Source: Camillea tinctor (lineage: Eukaryota; Ascomycota; Sordariomycetes; Xylariales; Xylariaceae). Taken from it: a stretch of 64,000 nucleotides of DNA. The translations under genes and the position numbers were made by a program. Positions 35,759 to 46,762 of the stretch are shown here, one piece after another (position 1 is the stretch's first letter; the number at the start of each line of letters is the position of its first letter). The notes beneath the pieces are model-generated. The model saw only the letters and a list, made by a program, of their open reading frames with translations, was not told the origin of the DNA and did not search any database. The DNA lies in the NCBI GenBank assembly GCA_022578605.1, contig MU394068.1, positions 310,001 through 374,000 of the forward strand, in the 5' to 3' direction.

Positions 35759-38700
35759 ATGCTTCAGTTGGGAAGCCGGGGAGCGAGACGTCTTGGAGCA
35801 TCATATACATGTGCTTCATGTCTTTCTGCAACCCATGCCCACTCTCTACGCACCCGCCGGGCCACGATATTATCTTCTCAACATAGCCAATCTCTCTCGA
35901 CGAGCACTCCACGCCGAGAATCAGCGTCGACCCAGTCCGAAACACCTGCTGGCGTAGAATCCGCGGCGCCCCCTTCTGAGCCTCCTTCTGAGCCTCCTTC
36001 TGAGCCTCCTTCTCAGAAGCCAAACTCCAAAAAGGCTAAGAAGAAGGCGTCCAAGAAAGACAACTCCAGCCCGGAAAAGTCTGTCAAAGGCCAGACCGAC
36101 ACCCAGCGCCAATTGAATATTCTCCAAGGCGCATTGGAGGCATTGAAGAATGTCCTTGCTGCTCAGAACATTGATGTTTCGCAAATTGCGAAGCTCAGCC
36201 AACTACCCGAACCCCTAAATACCGAGTCGACGGCGACGGCGAAGGCGACAACCGATTCCAACCATGCCACGCTGAAGGAGAAGAAGGCCACAGCGAAGAG
36301 TGCTAAGAGGGCTGCTAAAGAGGCCAAAAGGAAACAAGCAGCCGGGAAAAAAGCTGCCACCGACTCTACATCACCCACCGAGACCCCCGACTCCGCAAGC
36401 CCCTCCAAGTCCGCAAAAGCATCCAAGAAATCGCAGGCCGCCGCCGCAAAGTCAGGAGATAAGGCTAAATCCCGACCTGATTCTGGGAAGAAGGTGTGGG
36501 ATGAGCAAAAGGAAGAAGATGCAAACCCCGAAATATATGACGAGGACGGTGCGCTGGGCAGCGCCGAACCCATAGCACCGATTGCCGCCGGGGGCCCAGT
36601 CCCATTCACCGGTGATACACCCTCAGATCAGGTTCTACTCAAGATGGGGGTACCGCTCACGAAGAAAAGTAAAAAGGAGTCGGAGAAGGATAAGACCAAG
36701 GAAAAGGGCAAGTCCAAAAAGGATAAGAAGGCGGCCATGAATATTCTCACAATAGACCCATCCAAGCTGCACCTCATCCCTGTCAAGACGGGCAAGTTGG
36801 ATGTGCCCGGCTTGTCCTATGGCTTGGAGAGGGTTCTATTCAACCAAGGCGTATATCAGCTTCAAGATCCTCGGTCCCGCGTTTACAACTTTGACCCCTA
36901 TCTATCCGAGATCATGCCCATCCAGGAGTTTGACTTCAACGCTTTGAAACAATATGTGACATCGTCCAAGGATGTTAATCTAATCTCCATCGCAAAGAAG
37001 TTCAACAGCAAGTATACTGGCTCAACTTCCAGTATGACATCAATGCTGGCGCACTTCCACTACCTTCTATCCTCATGGCGGGATGTCAATACCCAGATGC
37101 TGTCGCAGGAATTCGAGCCCGAGTCGCGCCGTTATACGAAAATTATGAGGGCACCGGCCGCAACTTTCCTCCATTGGAAGGATGGCACCTACGCCATCGA
37201 TGCCGATAAGGAGTTTGATACGGCAAACATCCTTAGTATGCTTGGTAAATCCATGGAGAAGCTCTTGACGCTCACCAAAGAGGACTATGAGAGATATCGG
37301 CACGTCAATTCGGACATGATCTCCGAAGAAGAGCGGAATGCCGAAGAAGCTTTCCACTATACGCGCTTCCTAGATTTCATGATGCGCTCCCAGTTGGATG
37401 CTCACGATTCGCGGGTCCCTGGTACTGGCATGTTTGATTTGAAGACTCGTGCCGTCATTTCCATTCGCATGGATGCCAAAGGCTTCCAGAAAGGTCTCGG
37501 TTACGAAATTCGGAAACGTTTCGGGCAATGGGAGTCTTTTGAACGAGAGTACTTCGATATGATTCGGTCTGCCTTTTTGAAATACTCTCTTCAAGTCCGT
37601 ATGGGTCGCATGGATGGAATTTTCGTCGCATTCCACAACACCGAACGAATTTTCGGTTTCCAGTACATCCCACTGAGTGAAATGGATCTGGCTTTGCACG
37701 GGACGTCTAACACCACCATTGGTCACAAAGAGTTCAAGCTCAGTTTGAAGCTTCTTAGTGATATCCTCAACCGGGCTACCAAGAGATGGCCCGAGAAGTC
37801 ATTGCGACTCCATTTCGAGACAAGACCCTCCACTGTCGCCCCGTACATGTATGTATTTGCTGAGCCCGTTGAGCCAGAAGATGTGGAAGCCGTCCAAAGT
37901 GCTAGCAAAGCATCCATAGAGGCTTTTGAGCGGGAAATCCTTGGTCTTGGCGTCAAAGAGGAGGATAGTCCCGAACCTGAACCGGCAGATGCGGCAGATG
38001 TGGCAGATGTGGCAGATGAAGCAGAGGATGTAATTGAGGAAGAGCCTGTGGTAGAAGTGCCTAAAGCTTCCGAGGAAACGGCAAGCTTAACGGCGTGGGA
38101 AGAAGCACGGCAGATGGTTGACGATGCCATGGATGATGACGAATTAGGCGTAGGCACCGTACGTGAGGCTATTGAAGATGCCCTTGAACAAAGCGGACTG
38201 CTGCACGCTAGATCTGCGGAGGAGGCAGAAGAATATGTCGACGGCTTGCTAGCGGCTCTAATTGGCAGCCATCCTTCTCAGCTGGTTAGATCGTCAACTA
38301 CTCAGGCCGAAGAGCAGGATGCATGCGAAGATGAAGACGAATCAATCCCAGACAACTCAGCTTCCGGGTCAGAGAATATTGCGCTACAGGAAGCCGAGCC
38401 CGCTTCCCAAGACGAAACAACGATCGCACAAGAATCTGACCTCGATACATCACGTGAGGTCGAAGCGTCGAGAGTTGCTGCCGAGGGACAAGCTGAAGAA
38501 GGGCTCGCGGAAAGTCAAGTGCAGGAAGCCGACAATCAACTGGAGACTGCAGCTGAAGCTCAGGGAGACGCCACCGATATCGATACCGACCAAAATAACG
38601 CTACAATGAAGGCGGAAAAGGACTCCGATCTCGATGAGGTTATCTCTGTAGAAGCATCCGAAGTGGCTATTGTCGAGGAGTCGGTGACTGAAAAGGAAGA

Positions 38701-39826
38701 TGACGCTGATAAGATGGAAGCCGAAAGTGGTGAAGTTGAATCGGGAGAAGAGGCCGATTCTTCTCAAAGCCTGTCACCCCTGAAAGATCTCATTGTGCGC
38801 ATGGCCCGAAGGATTCATCAAAAGCCACCACCGGGAGATAGCGCCGAGACATCAGCAGAGGATACTTCCAAACTCCAAGCATTTGAGCAAATATTAGGGA
38901 AACTCATCTCTCTATCCAAGGACGAACAAGCTCAATTGCGATCTGATGGTACAAGCACTGAGCAAGCAGCAGACAAACCGCCAGCTGAAGCACAGGAAAA
39001 TATTTCACTAGACCAATCTGTCGAGAAGTTGGCCGAGCATACTGCTGAGGTGCTAAGCGAACAGGTTGAAGGTGAAGAGGACCCTGGACGGCCGCTAATG
39101 GGGTTGGTCTTGACGGTGAAGAATAAAGTAAATGGCCGATACGTTATACGGCCGGAAAGGCTAGGAAAAGAGGACGATTGGACTGTAGAATACAATATTG
39201 AGGAGCTCGAGCCAAAGCGGGCGCGCAACATTTACTCACAATGTAAGGAGAGGCGCCGCAAAACCTTCCAGGATACCGAGGACAAAGATAAGGAATGGTA
39301 CAAGATGTGGCAGGGCAAGCTTGCTTCGCTCACAAAGCGTGGCCGAAAGCACAGGGCTTTGGAGACTGTCCGAGCCCAAGGCAGACCTGTACATGTCATG
39401 GGACTTCGCGAGCCCCTGAAATGGCACGATGTTTTCAGAAAGCCAATTATTCTCAAAAAATCGCTTGAAAGTGCGCTCGAAAGTAGTGCTGATGCTAAAG
39501 ACTACGGGGTTGAAGAGGAAGATGAGGATGAAAACGAATACCCCGAGGGAGCAGAAGAAGGGGGACATGACGAGGTGGCAGAAGAGGGTGACCAGGAGGT
39601 GGCCGAAGACGAACAGAACAAGACGGCGGCGGAAGGAGATGTCGCTGAGATTACAGAGGAAGACCAGCACGACAAGGTGGTGGAAGAGGGTGAGCAGAAG
39701 GTGGCAGAAGAGGGCGAAGACGGCAAGCTAGCAGAGGAAGACGAAAATAAGTATCTGGAAGAAGAGGAAGACGAAAACAAGTATCTGGAAGAAGAGGATG
39801 ACGGTAAGGAAGGTCATCAACAGTGA
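35759..39826 (+). CDS. PET127: mitochondrial RNA-processing protein Pet127
   Basis: Single exon, 1355 residues. The N-terminus is an Arg/Ser/Leu-rich, acid-free presequence (MLQLGSRGARRLGASYTCAS) fitting mitochondrial import. A low-complexity section follows: PPSEPPSEPPSEPPSQ is coded by a 12-bp DNA repeat near 35970-36020, and a Lys/Ala-rich stretch comes next. The conserved Pet127 domain spans about residues 280-705, from PVPFTGDTPSDQVLLKMGVP through YGLERVLFNQGVYQLQDPRS and HDSRVPGTGMFDLKTRAVIS to FETRPSTVAPYMYVFAEPVE. Yeast Pet127 is a membrane-associated mitochondrial protein for 5'-end processing and turnover of mitochondrial RNA. The C-terminal ~650 residues are mostly acidic and repetitive, far longer than in yeast (about 800 aa in total). 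They still hold an ordered segment near residue 1110 (MGLVLTVKNKVNGRYVIRPE). It is head-to-head with WDR83. Confidence 0.88.
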   Translation: MLQLGSRGARRLGASYTCASCLSATHAHSLRTRRATILSSQHSQSLSTSTPRRESASTQSETPAGVESAAPPSEPPSEPPSEPPSQKPNSKKAKKKASKKDNSSPEKSVKGQTDTQRQLNILQGALEALKNVLAAQNIDVSQIAKLSQLPEPLNTESTATAKATTDSNHATLKEKKATAKSAKRAAKEAKRKQAAGKKAATDSTSPTETPDSASPSKSAKASKKSQAAAAKSGDKAKSRPDSGKKVWDEQKEEDANPEIYDEDGALGSAEPIAPIAAGGPVPFTGDTPSDQVLLKMGVPLTKKSKKESEKDKTKEKGKSKKDKKAAMNILTIDPSKLHLIPVKTGKLDVPGLSYGLERVLFNQGVYQLQDPRSRVYNFDPYLSEIMPIQEFDFNALKQYVTSSKDVNLISIAKKFNSKYTGSTSSMTSMLAHFHYLLSSWRDVNTQMLSQEFEPESRRYTKIMRAPAATFLHWKDGTYAIDADKEFDTANILSMLGKSMEKLLTLTKEDYERYRHVNSDMISEEERNAEEAFHYTRFLDFMMRSQLDAHDSRVPGTGMFDLKTRAVISIRMDAKGFQKGLGYEIRKRFGQWESFEREYFDMIRSAFLKYSLQVRMGRMDGIFVAFHNTERIFGFQYIPLSEMDLALHGTSNTTIGHKEFKLSLKLLSDILNRATKRWPEKSLRLHFETRPSTVAPYMYVFAEPVEPEDVEAVQSASKASIEAFEREILGLGVKEEDSPEPEPADAADVADVADEAEDVIEEEPVVEVPKASEETASLTAWEEARQMVDDAMDDDELGVGTVREAIEDALEQSGLLHARSAEEAEEYVDGLLAALIGSHPSQLVRSSTTQAEEQDACEDEDESIPDNSASGSENIALQEAEPASQDETTIAQESDLDTSREVEASRVAAEGQAEEGLAESQVQEADNQLETAAEAQGDATDIDTDQNNATMKAEKDSDLDEVISVEASEVAIVEESVTEKEDDADKMEAESGEVESGEEADSSQSLSPLKDLIVRMARRIHQKPPPGDSAETSAEDTSKLQAFEQILGKLISLSKDEQAQLRSDGTSTEQAADKPPAEAQENISLDQSVEKLAEHTAEVLSEQVEGEEDPGRPLMGLVLTVKNKVNGRYVIRPERLGKEDDWTVEYNIEELEPKRARNIYSQCKERRRKTFQDTEDKDKEWYKMWQGKLASLTKRGRKHRALETVRAQGRPVHVMGLREPLKWHDVFRKPIILKKSLESALESSADAKDYGVEEEDEDENEYPEGAEEGGHDEVAEEGDQEVAEDEQNKTAAEGDVAEITEEDQHDKVVEEGEQKVAEEGEDGKLAEEDENKYLEEEEDENKYLEEEDDGKEGHQQ
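35968..36018. repeat. 12-bp in-frame tandem repeat in PET127
   Basis: About four copies of CCTTCTGAGCCT, coding repeated P-S-E-P units. The repeat is in frame and keeps the coding sequence open. Confidence 0.85.
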
Positions 39827-40820
39827 GCATTCAACTATTTAGCCTTTCCTAAGTTAAGGTCAGGCCCCTGAAATGTACCTCGATAGAGCAAGGGGGGATA
39901 TAGATCCTGTTTAAACCCTAATCACCCGCTAGAAATGTTAGCAACTCTCCCATTGATCAAGTAGTTTGACTGATGCCTTCTACTTTGCTCTAATTCAGCT
40001 CACGATGATGTACTATAGGCACGGGTGGTGGCAGTGAGTTGTTGGGTGTAGGATATTCTGATTCATTGGTGGGAGGTAGGAAAGGAGGTGGTAAAAGCCT
40101 AACTACCTAGGTACCTAGGTCTAGTTGGTACATAGGTTAGCACAATAGATAACTCAACTTCTGCGATCACTACTGGCGTTCCCGTTTGGAATCATTTAAC
40201 CTTAAACTAATTGATTGACAGCTCCAGATGTCCCAATAGGTAGGTATATACATGTAGTACCAGGCGATAAGCGATAAGCATCGAGGTTACATATACGTAG
40301 TACATATATGTCGTGTACACTACAATACTACCGAATAGTAGGGTGGCTAAAGTATAGGCACCTGTAACAACCTCCTAATAGAGTAATCCGATAAGGACAG
40401 CTCAGGATAAACCTGCCAGCCTGCTACCCAATTGAATGCGCCCCTGCTTCTTAGTGGTCGGAACACTTACACTAAAAAAAAAGGGACAGCTTGCTTACAC
40501 TACAGCTTTTAGGTTAAACTACCACAACTTAGTACATACTTTAACTTACACCAGGACTCGACTTGAAGCATTTCCTCGATTCTACAACTCACATTGCACC
40601 ATACACCAATTGCTGGCAATTGCACAAGAAAAAAAACAAACAAACAAACACAAAAACAACATCGAAGTATCAGTAACCGGACATTACTCGGTTCTTTTTG
40701 TTTTTGTTTTTTTGTCATTTCCATCTTGCTCAATGATTTGATTCGCTCTCTTCCCTCTCTTCTTCCTGATTTTGTGTGACATCTCATCTTCGATACACCG
40801 TCTGCCGTTGGGCTTTCGGG
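39827..40820. other. PET127 / glucosidase II intergenic region
   Basis: Contains the perfect 16-bp palindrome ACCTAGGTACCTAGGT at 40105-40120, further GTAC palindromes (40235-40320) and an A-rich/T-rich leader (40630-40720) before the glucosidase II start. No gene is visible. Confidence 0.5.
40105..40120. repeat. perfect 16-bp palindrome
   Basis: ACCTAGGTACCTAGGT equals its own reverse complement. Near copies occur at 23833-23844 and 27744-27756. Confidence 0.85.
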
Positions 40821-43800
40821 ATGTATCACAACCCAACCAAAGCCAAGATGCGCACACCAAGCCAGCTGTCCTCGAGATGGATAGCTATGTTGTGTCTCGT
40901 TACTATCCTATGTTCATTATTTACTTTAGGAGGTAATTAAAGTCACAATTACTCCCCCACCTGACCCAGACATATACCTATATTTATTCCAAGTCCCAAT
41001 CCTAACCACGCTGGCTCTATATAGTTGCGGTTAAGGAACACGATTTCAAGAAGTGCCACCAGTCGGGCTTCTGCAAACGAAATAGGGCTTATGCCGATAA
41101 CGCCATTGCCCAGGGCTCCTCATGGGAAGCCCCATATAAGATCCCCTCCGAGCTGGCTGAGTTCAAAGACGGCCAATTCCACGCCACCATATTAAAGACC
41201 ATCGACAACCAAGGCACTACCGTTAAGCTGCCTCTGACCGTCTCCTTCCTCAAGTCCGGCACTGCCCGCGTCACCGTCGACGAGCAGAGGCGCATAGAGA
41301 AGGATATCGAACTTCGAAACAACAGTCCCGCGAGGAAAGAACGTTATAATGAAGCAGAGAAGTGGGCCATTGTGGGCGGTCTAACCGTTGACACCGATGC
41401 CAAGGTTGCCTCCGAGGGCAAGGCCGGCATGAGGATCCAATATGGCCCCAACTTCTCCTTCGAGGCAGACATCAAGTATGAGCCTTATTCAATTGAGTTC
41501 AAGCGGGATGGCGTGTCCCAGCTTAAGCTGAACGACCGGGGCTTGATGAACATGGAACACTGGCGCCCCAAGATCGAGAAGCCAGCTCCCGAAGAGAACG
41601 AGGCCAAGGAAGGCGGGGAGGGAGAGAAAAAGGAGGAGGAACCCGTTGAGGTGGCCCCCACCGAGGATGAGAGCACCTGGTGGGAAGAAACTTTTGGAGG
41701 CAACACGGATTCCAAGCCACGTGGGCCGGAAAGTGTTGCTCTCGACATCACTTTCTTCGGCTATGAACACGTGTATGGCATTCCCGAACACACCGGGCCC
41801 ATGTCCTTGAAGGAGACGAGGGGCGGCGAAGGCAACCATGCTGAGCCGTATAGGCTGTACAACTCGGACGTCTTCGAGTATATTCTGGACAGCCCCATGA
41901 CCCTCTACGGGGCCATTCCCCTCATGCAAGCCCAACGCAAGGACTCCACGGTTGGTGTGTTCTGGCTGAATGCTGCCGAAACCTGGATTGACATTACTAA
42001 AGCTAAGGAGTCGAAGAATCCTCTCTCTCTCGGGTCTGGGGCCAAGACCAACACCCACACGCACTGGATCTCCGAGGCTGGCCTGATGGATGTCTTCGTC
42101 TTCCTTGGACCTACCCCTCACGACATTACTAAGAACTACGGTGAGCTGACCGGAACCACTGCCATGCCTCAGGAGTTCTCGATCGGCTACCACCAGTGCC
42201 GCTGGAACTACATCTCGGACGATGACGTGAAGGAGGTTGACCGCAAGATGGACCGCTATAAGATCCCCTATGATGTCATCTGGCTCGACATTGAGTATAC
42301 CGATGACAGGAAATACTTCACTTGGGACTACGATATGTTCAAGGACCCCATGTCTATGGGTCAACATCTTGATGTCCATGGCAGAAAATTAGTTGTCATC
42401 ATCGACCCCCACATTAAAAATGCCGGGAGCTATCCGGTTTCGGACGAGCTCAAGTCCAAAGGACTGGCCGTCAAGAACAAGGAAGGAAAGGACTTTGACG
42501 GTTGGTGTTGGCCGGGTTCATCGCTCTGGGTTGACTGTTTCAACCCGGCTGCCATTGAGTGGTGGAAGACACTATTCACCTACGACAGATTCAAGGGCAC
42601 CATGGAGAACACTTGGATTTGGAACGACATGAATGAGCCGTCGGTGTTTAACGGCCCTGAGGTCACCATGCCGAAGGATAATATCCACCACGAGGGTTGG
42701 GAGCATCGTGACGTTCACAACCTGAACGGTCTTACTTTCCACAACGCCACTTTCCACGCCCTTGTCTCTCGCAAGAAAGGCGAAGAGCGACGTCCCTTCA
42801 TCCTTACCAGGTCGTTTTACGCTGGCTCGCAACGTCTTGGTGCCATGTGGACGGGCGACAACCAGGCTAGCTGGGAGTACTTAGGAGCTGCGACCGCCAT
42901 GGTTCTCAACCAGGGTATCTCCGGCTTCCCCTTTGCTGGTGCTGATGTTGGTGGTTTCTTCGGTAACCCAGAGCCCGATCTGCAGAGCCGTTGGTTCCAA
43001 GCGGGTGCTTTCTACCCGTTTTTCCGAGGCCATGCGCACATTGATGCGCGTCGTCGGGAGCCTTTCATGCTCTCAGAGCCGCACCGATCGATAGTAACTG
43101 CTGCCCTGCGTCTCCGATATGCTTTGCTTCCCGCTTGGTACACTGCATTCTACCAGGCGAACCAGGATGGTAGCCCCATTGTCCGCCCGATGTACTGGAC
43201 CCACCCGAGTCAGGAGTCTGGCTTTGGCATTGATGACCAGTTCTTCGTCGGTTCAACCGGTCTTCTTGTCAAGCCTGTTGTGGAGAAGGATAAGGTGACA
43301 CAAGACATCTTCATCCCCGATGACGAAGTGTACTACGACTACTTCACCTACAACAAGGTTTCTACCTCCAAGGGGAAGCAAGTCACCGTTCAGGCACCGC
43401 TTGAAACCATCCCTATCCTGATGCGGGGCGGCCACATCTTCCCCCGTCGTGATATACCACGCCGCTCGGCTCAACTCATGCGATTTGATGACTACACTCT
43501 GGTCGTTGTGCTCGGCAAGAATGGAAAAGCAGAGGGTGAACTTTACGTGGATGATGGCGAATCCTTTGACTACGAGAAGGGTCAATACATCCACCGAGCC
43601 TTCAAGCTCGACGGATCCGTGCTCACGTCAACCGATGCAGAGGGCCGCGACATCAAGAGCATCAAGGAGGGTGATTGGCTCAAGCGCATGAACGACGTGG
43701 CTGTTGACAAGATCATCGTCGTGGGTGCACCCTCGTCGTGGGCCAACAAGAAGGAGGTGCAGCTCGAGTCCGAGGGCCAGAAGTCGACAGTCAAGCTCGA

Positions 43801-43894
43801 GTACTTCAAGGCGGACAGCAGCCGGGGCGCCTTCGCGGTCCTGGGACGGGTCGGTGCGAAGATTGGCGCTGATTGGTCAATTGACTTGTCTTAG
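40821..43894 (+). CDS. ROT2: glucosidase II catalytic alpha subunit (GH31)
   Basis: Two exons: 40821-40932 and 41025-43894, giving 993 residues. The 92-nt intron has GTAATT, CTAAC and ATAG signals. An ER signal or anchor lies in exon 1 (WIAMLCLVTILCSLFTLGG), followed by the family-specific VAVKEHDFKKCHQSGFCKRN. A second in-frame ATG at 40848 could equally start the protein. In the GH31 barrel, the catalytic nucleophile is D572 in WIWNDMNEPSVF and the acid/base is D649 in AMWTGDNQASW; both are intact. FPFAGADVGGFFGNPEPDL and FRGHAHIDARRREPFML are further GH31 hallmarks. An acidic insert (EENEAKEGGEGEKKEEEPVE) is usual in this family. The enzyme trims the two inner alpha-1,3-glucoses from N-glycans in the ER and drives the calnexin cycle. 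The beta subunit is not in this window. Confidence 0.95.
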
Positions 43895-44389
43895 ATTTTT
43901 GATGATTTTTGATGGTGGCCTTAGACATCGAAGGTAGAGAGAGGTAGAAAGATCCTTGTTGTGTTATATAAAGGCACGACAAGCACGATAAAATGATATT
44001 ACCGTTTTGAGAATTGAAGAGTTGAGTTCATAACGTGAACGTATCATATGATACCTTGGGTAGGTAGTTGGGTAATTCGGTCATGACTATAGTGTCTTCC
44101 TCGACCCAATTAAATCGTATATCGAGCTGCTCTAATACTCTTTAATCGGTATCAAATGATACATGCTTATTGTAGGTGTGTTGAGGTATTGGAATCACGT
44201 AAAATCAAGTTCTAACATCCTTGAAGTACAGTATGGTATGGATGCCAGGGGTTAACCCTCGATTTGACTAATTGATTTTTTTCTTTCGATTTTTTTTTTC
44301 ATTCATTCATTCATTCATTTTACCTATTCACTCAGAACTCGATATAGGAACACCAAGTAATACTGCTTGAGCTAGGAACAAAAATGACT
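43895..44389. other. convergent 3' region of glucosidase II and TauD genes
   Basis: AT-rich with a (CATT)n repeat at 44300-44320 after a T-run. No gene is visible. Confidence 0.5.
44300..44320. repeat. (CATT)n microsatellite
   Basis: Five tandem CATT units following a T9 run. Confidence 0.85.
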
Positions 44390-45750
44390 TTATCCGTAAG
44401 TCGGCCCGTCGACTTCCTGCTTCTCCGACTCGTCGAGCAACCCGAGGGCCTCGCGCCTCGTGGGCGCGGAAGCATCGAAGTACGGCTTCTCGGCCAGAGA
44501 CGTCACACGCGTCCCGTGCCGCGGGTGCTTGCCACCGTAGTCCCAGCTCGCGTTGTGTATCGTGATTCTGTACATGTTTTATTAGCGGGTGCTTGGATGA
44601 GGTGATAAGAGAAGAGATGGAAAGGCCGTGAGGGAAAAAAAAGGGACAGGGAACTTCTACTCACCGGTTATCCCACAGCGCGCTCGTGCCCGGCGTCCAC
44701 TTGAACCGCACCTGGATATCCACGTTGCGCTCATACACATCGAACAGGTACCCCAGGATCACGTCGCTCTCGGCCCGGTCCAGCCCCACGATGCGGTCCG
44801 TCATCGCCCGGTTGACCCACAGCGCCTTCCACCCCGTCGCCGGGTGCACGCGCACCAGCGGGTGCACGCGCTCGATGTACTTCGGCCCCGCGGCCGGGTT
44901 CTCCCGGTCCAGGTACGGGTGCGCCGACCGGTACACCGCCTCCCGCCCGTCGATGATGCGCCGGAACCCCGGCGACAGCTTCTCGTACGCCGCGTACCCG
45001 CTCGCCCACAGCGTGTCCCCGCCCACCGGCGGCACCGTGTCGTTGTGCAGGTGCGTGATCCCCGCCGGCTGCAGCTCGTGCACCAGGTCCGTGTGCCAGC
45101 GCGACGCGCCCCCTGGCTGCCGGAAGTTGGCCGCCCGCTCCGTCGCTTGCAGGTCTGGCCAGATGACGGTTACGCCGAGGTGGCCGGGCACTTGGGCGAC
45201 TTGGGGCTGGAGAGGGGGAGGGGGGTGCGGGTTAGTATGTTTTCGTCTTTTTGGGGGATGTTGAAAAAGGGGGAAGGGGGGAGGGACAAGGAAAGGGGAG
45301 TCTCACGTGCACTTCAGGAACACCATAGTACTTCCCGAGCTCGAGCTGCTGCTGCGGCGAGAGGTCCTGGTTCCGGAAGAAGACGACGCTCCTTTCCGCG
45401 ATGAGCAGCGCGAGCTCGTCCTTCTGCTGGTCGGTGAGGTCCTTGAGCTGAATGCCCTCGATCTCAGTCCCGATGTAGGTGGTCAGGTCCGTGACCTTGG
45501 TGGCGGCGGAGAGGAGAGCCGACTTGGACTTGTCGGCGCGCGCGCCCGCGTCGTTGTGCACCCATTCCTTGTTGCGGATTTCGTACACGTCCTGGAGGTA
45601 GAGGGGCCGCGAAGGGCGGTAAGGGTACCCGTTCGAGAGGTCAATGCCGGCTTTCTTCAGCCGCAGCACCGTGGGCTCCGGCAGGCCGAGGGTATCCTTA
45701 CGGGGCTCCGCCACGTCGGTGATGCGTTCGTCTATGGGAGCGGGCGCCAT
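44390..45750 (-). CDS. TauD/TfdA-type Fe(II)/2-oxoglutarate dioxygenase (sulfonate dioxygenase-like)
   Basis: Three exons on the minus strand: 45307-45750, 44665-45206, 44390-44567, giving 387 residues. All junctions are in phase with GTGAG donors. The iron site is complete: H186 and D188 in RWHTDLV, and the distal H333 in DNRITIHNASWDYGG. R349 in HPRHGTRV fits the 2-oxoglutarate-binding arginine. The second iron histidine and this arginine lie at the start of exon 3, which supports the splice. The N-terminus (GLPEPTVLRLKKAGIDLSNG) is typical of fungal TauD proteins. Yeast Jlp1 of this family releases sulfite from sulfonates. Other members act on different acids, so the substrate is not certain. 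It is divergent from an MFS permease, and an FMO lies beyond, which suggests a small catabolic cluster. Confidence 0.88.
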
Positions 45751-46762
45751 GTTCGAATGACAAACTCTGGAGAGTTGATAATAGTATAATTGACAAAGGT
45801 TAAGAGATATAGTAGACGGAAGTATCGGCGGCGACCAGGTCTGTGATAATATCCAAGGTTCAGGGAATATCTCCTCAGCTCGAGCCTACTAGTCCGAGCA
45901 TGTTATATATACTAGCATGGATAGACTCAAGGAGTCCCCCCGTATCCGGCGCCATGTGGTTTATTTTACCCGTAAAGATTCCCCCAGAAAGATAGTGGCC
46001 GATGTTACAATTGGATATATTATGGTTGGATGCGGCATCCCTCCGAACGCATGCACCATGGCGGAAATGTCGTCGTGATTGGTCTCCGCAGCAGAGTCGT
46101 ACTCCAAGGAGGAGAGCTTCTCCAAGGGATCTGGTCGTGGAGACTATCGGATTTTCTCCGATAGACATGATCATGAGACAACATCGCGTAAAGATGCAGC
46201 GTCGGGAAACAAGCTCTCAGTGCCATTGTCCAATGCCCGTCGAGGCATTTCGTGAGGGGAGTATTGCGTGATGGTGCTCGACGTTGATGTGATCGCCACC
46301 CTCCAAACAAGCCTCATTCCCCAAATGCTTGTCAAGCCCCCGCACTGTCGCAATCTGACGCACAAGTTGTGAGATCGATGATAGTCACCATTCATATCGG
46401 AGCTTTGAGCTTTTGGGCTTACAAATCCGCCGGCCTCTAGAGCTTCACCCTGTCGCCCTGTCACTCCGTAACGGGGACCACGAGGTTTTGGGGGATGGCT
46501 TATCTGGATGCGCATCCACACTTTCGGATATAGTTTACGTTGCTAAGGATCGATTCAGGGAAGCATGTCTCTGATAAGTCTCGCACGCAATGACACCTTG
46601 TACGTGACGGAATGTAGTGGTACGACGTTTCGCTAGGGGGGTAAAGATTGTCGAGACCAGATCTTGTGAGATGCTATAATGGGTTCAAATGCACGTAGAC
46701 TACCTCGACGTGATGCACCATATCCCCTAACCACAAGGACTCGCTCGCGGCTCAGAGACACC
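45751..46762. promoter_or_regulatory. divergent promoter of TauD dioxygenase and MFS permease with WGATAR sites
   Basis: About 1 kb between divergent starts. Read on both strands it has six WGATAR words: 45776 TGATAA, 45844 TGATAA, 45990 AGATAG, 46379 TGATAG, 46500 TTATCT (reverse) and 46572 TGATAA. About two would be expected by chance in DNA of even composition. GATA factors such as AreA/NIT2 (nitrogen) or siderophore repressors bind this motif. A match to the fungal sulfur-regulator consensus was not found. Confidence 0.4.

Noticed and set aside
41489..42379. 296-codon antisense frame over glucosidase II
   Set aside because: Lies wholly within a strongly recognised GH31 gene and has no domain of its own.
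44628..45404. 258-codon plus-strand frame opposite the TauD gene
   Set aside because: Crosses an intron of the dioxygenase and is almost entirely Arg/Pro/Val/His; a compositional shadow.
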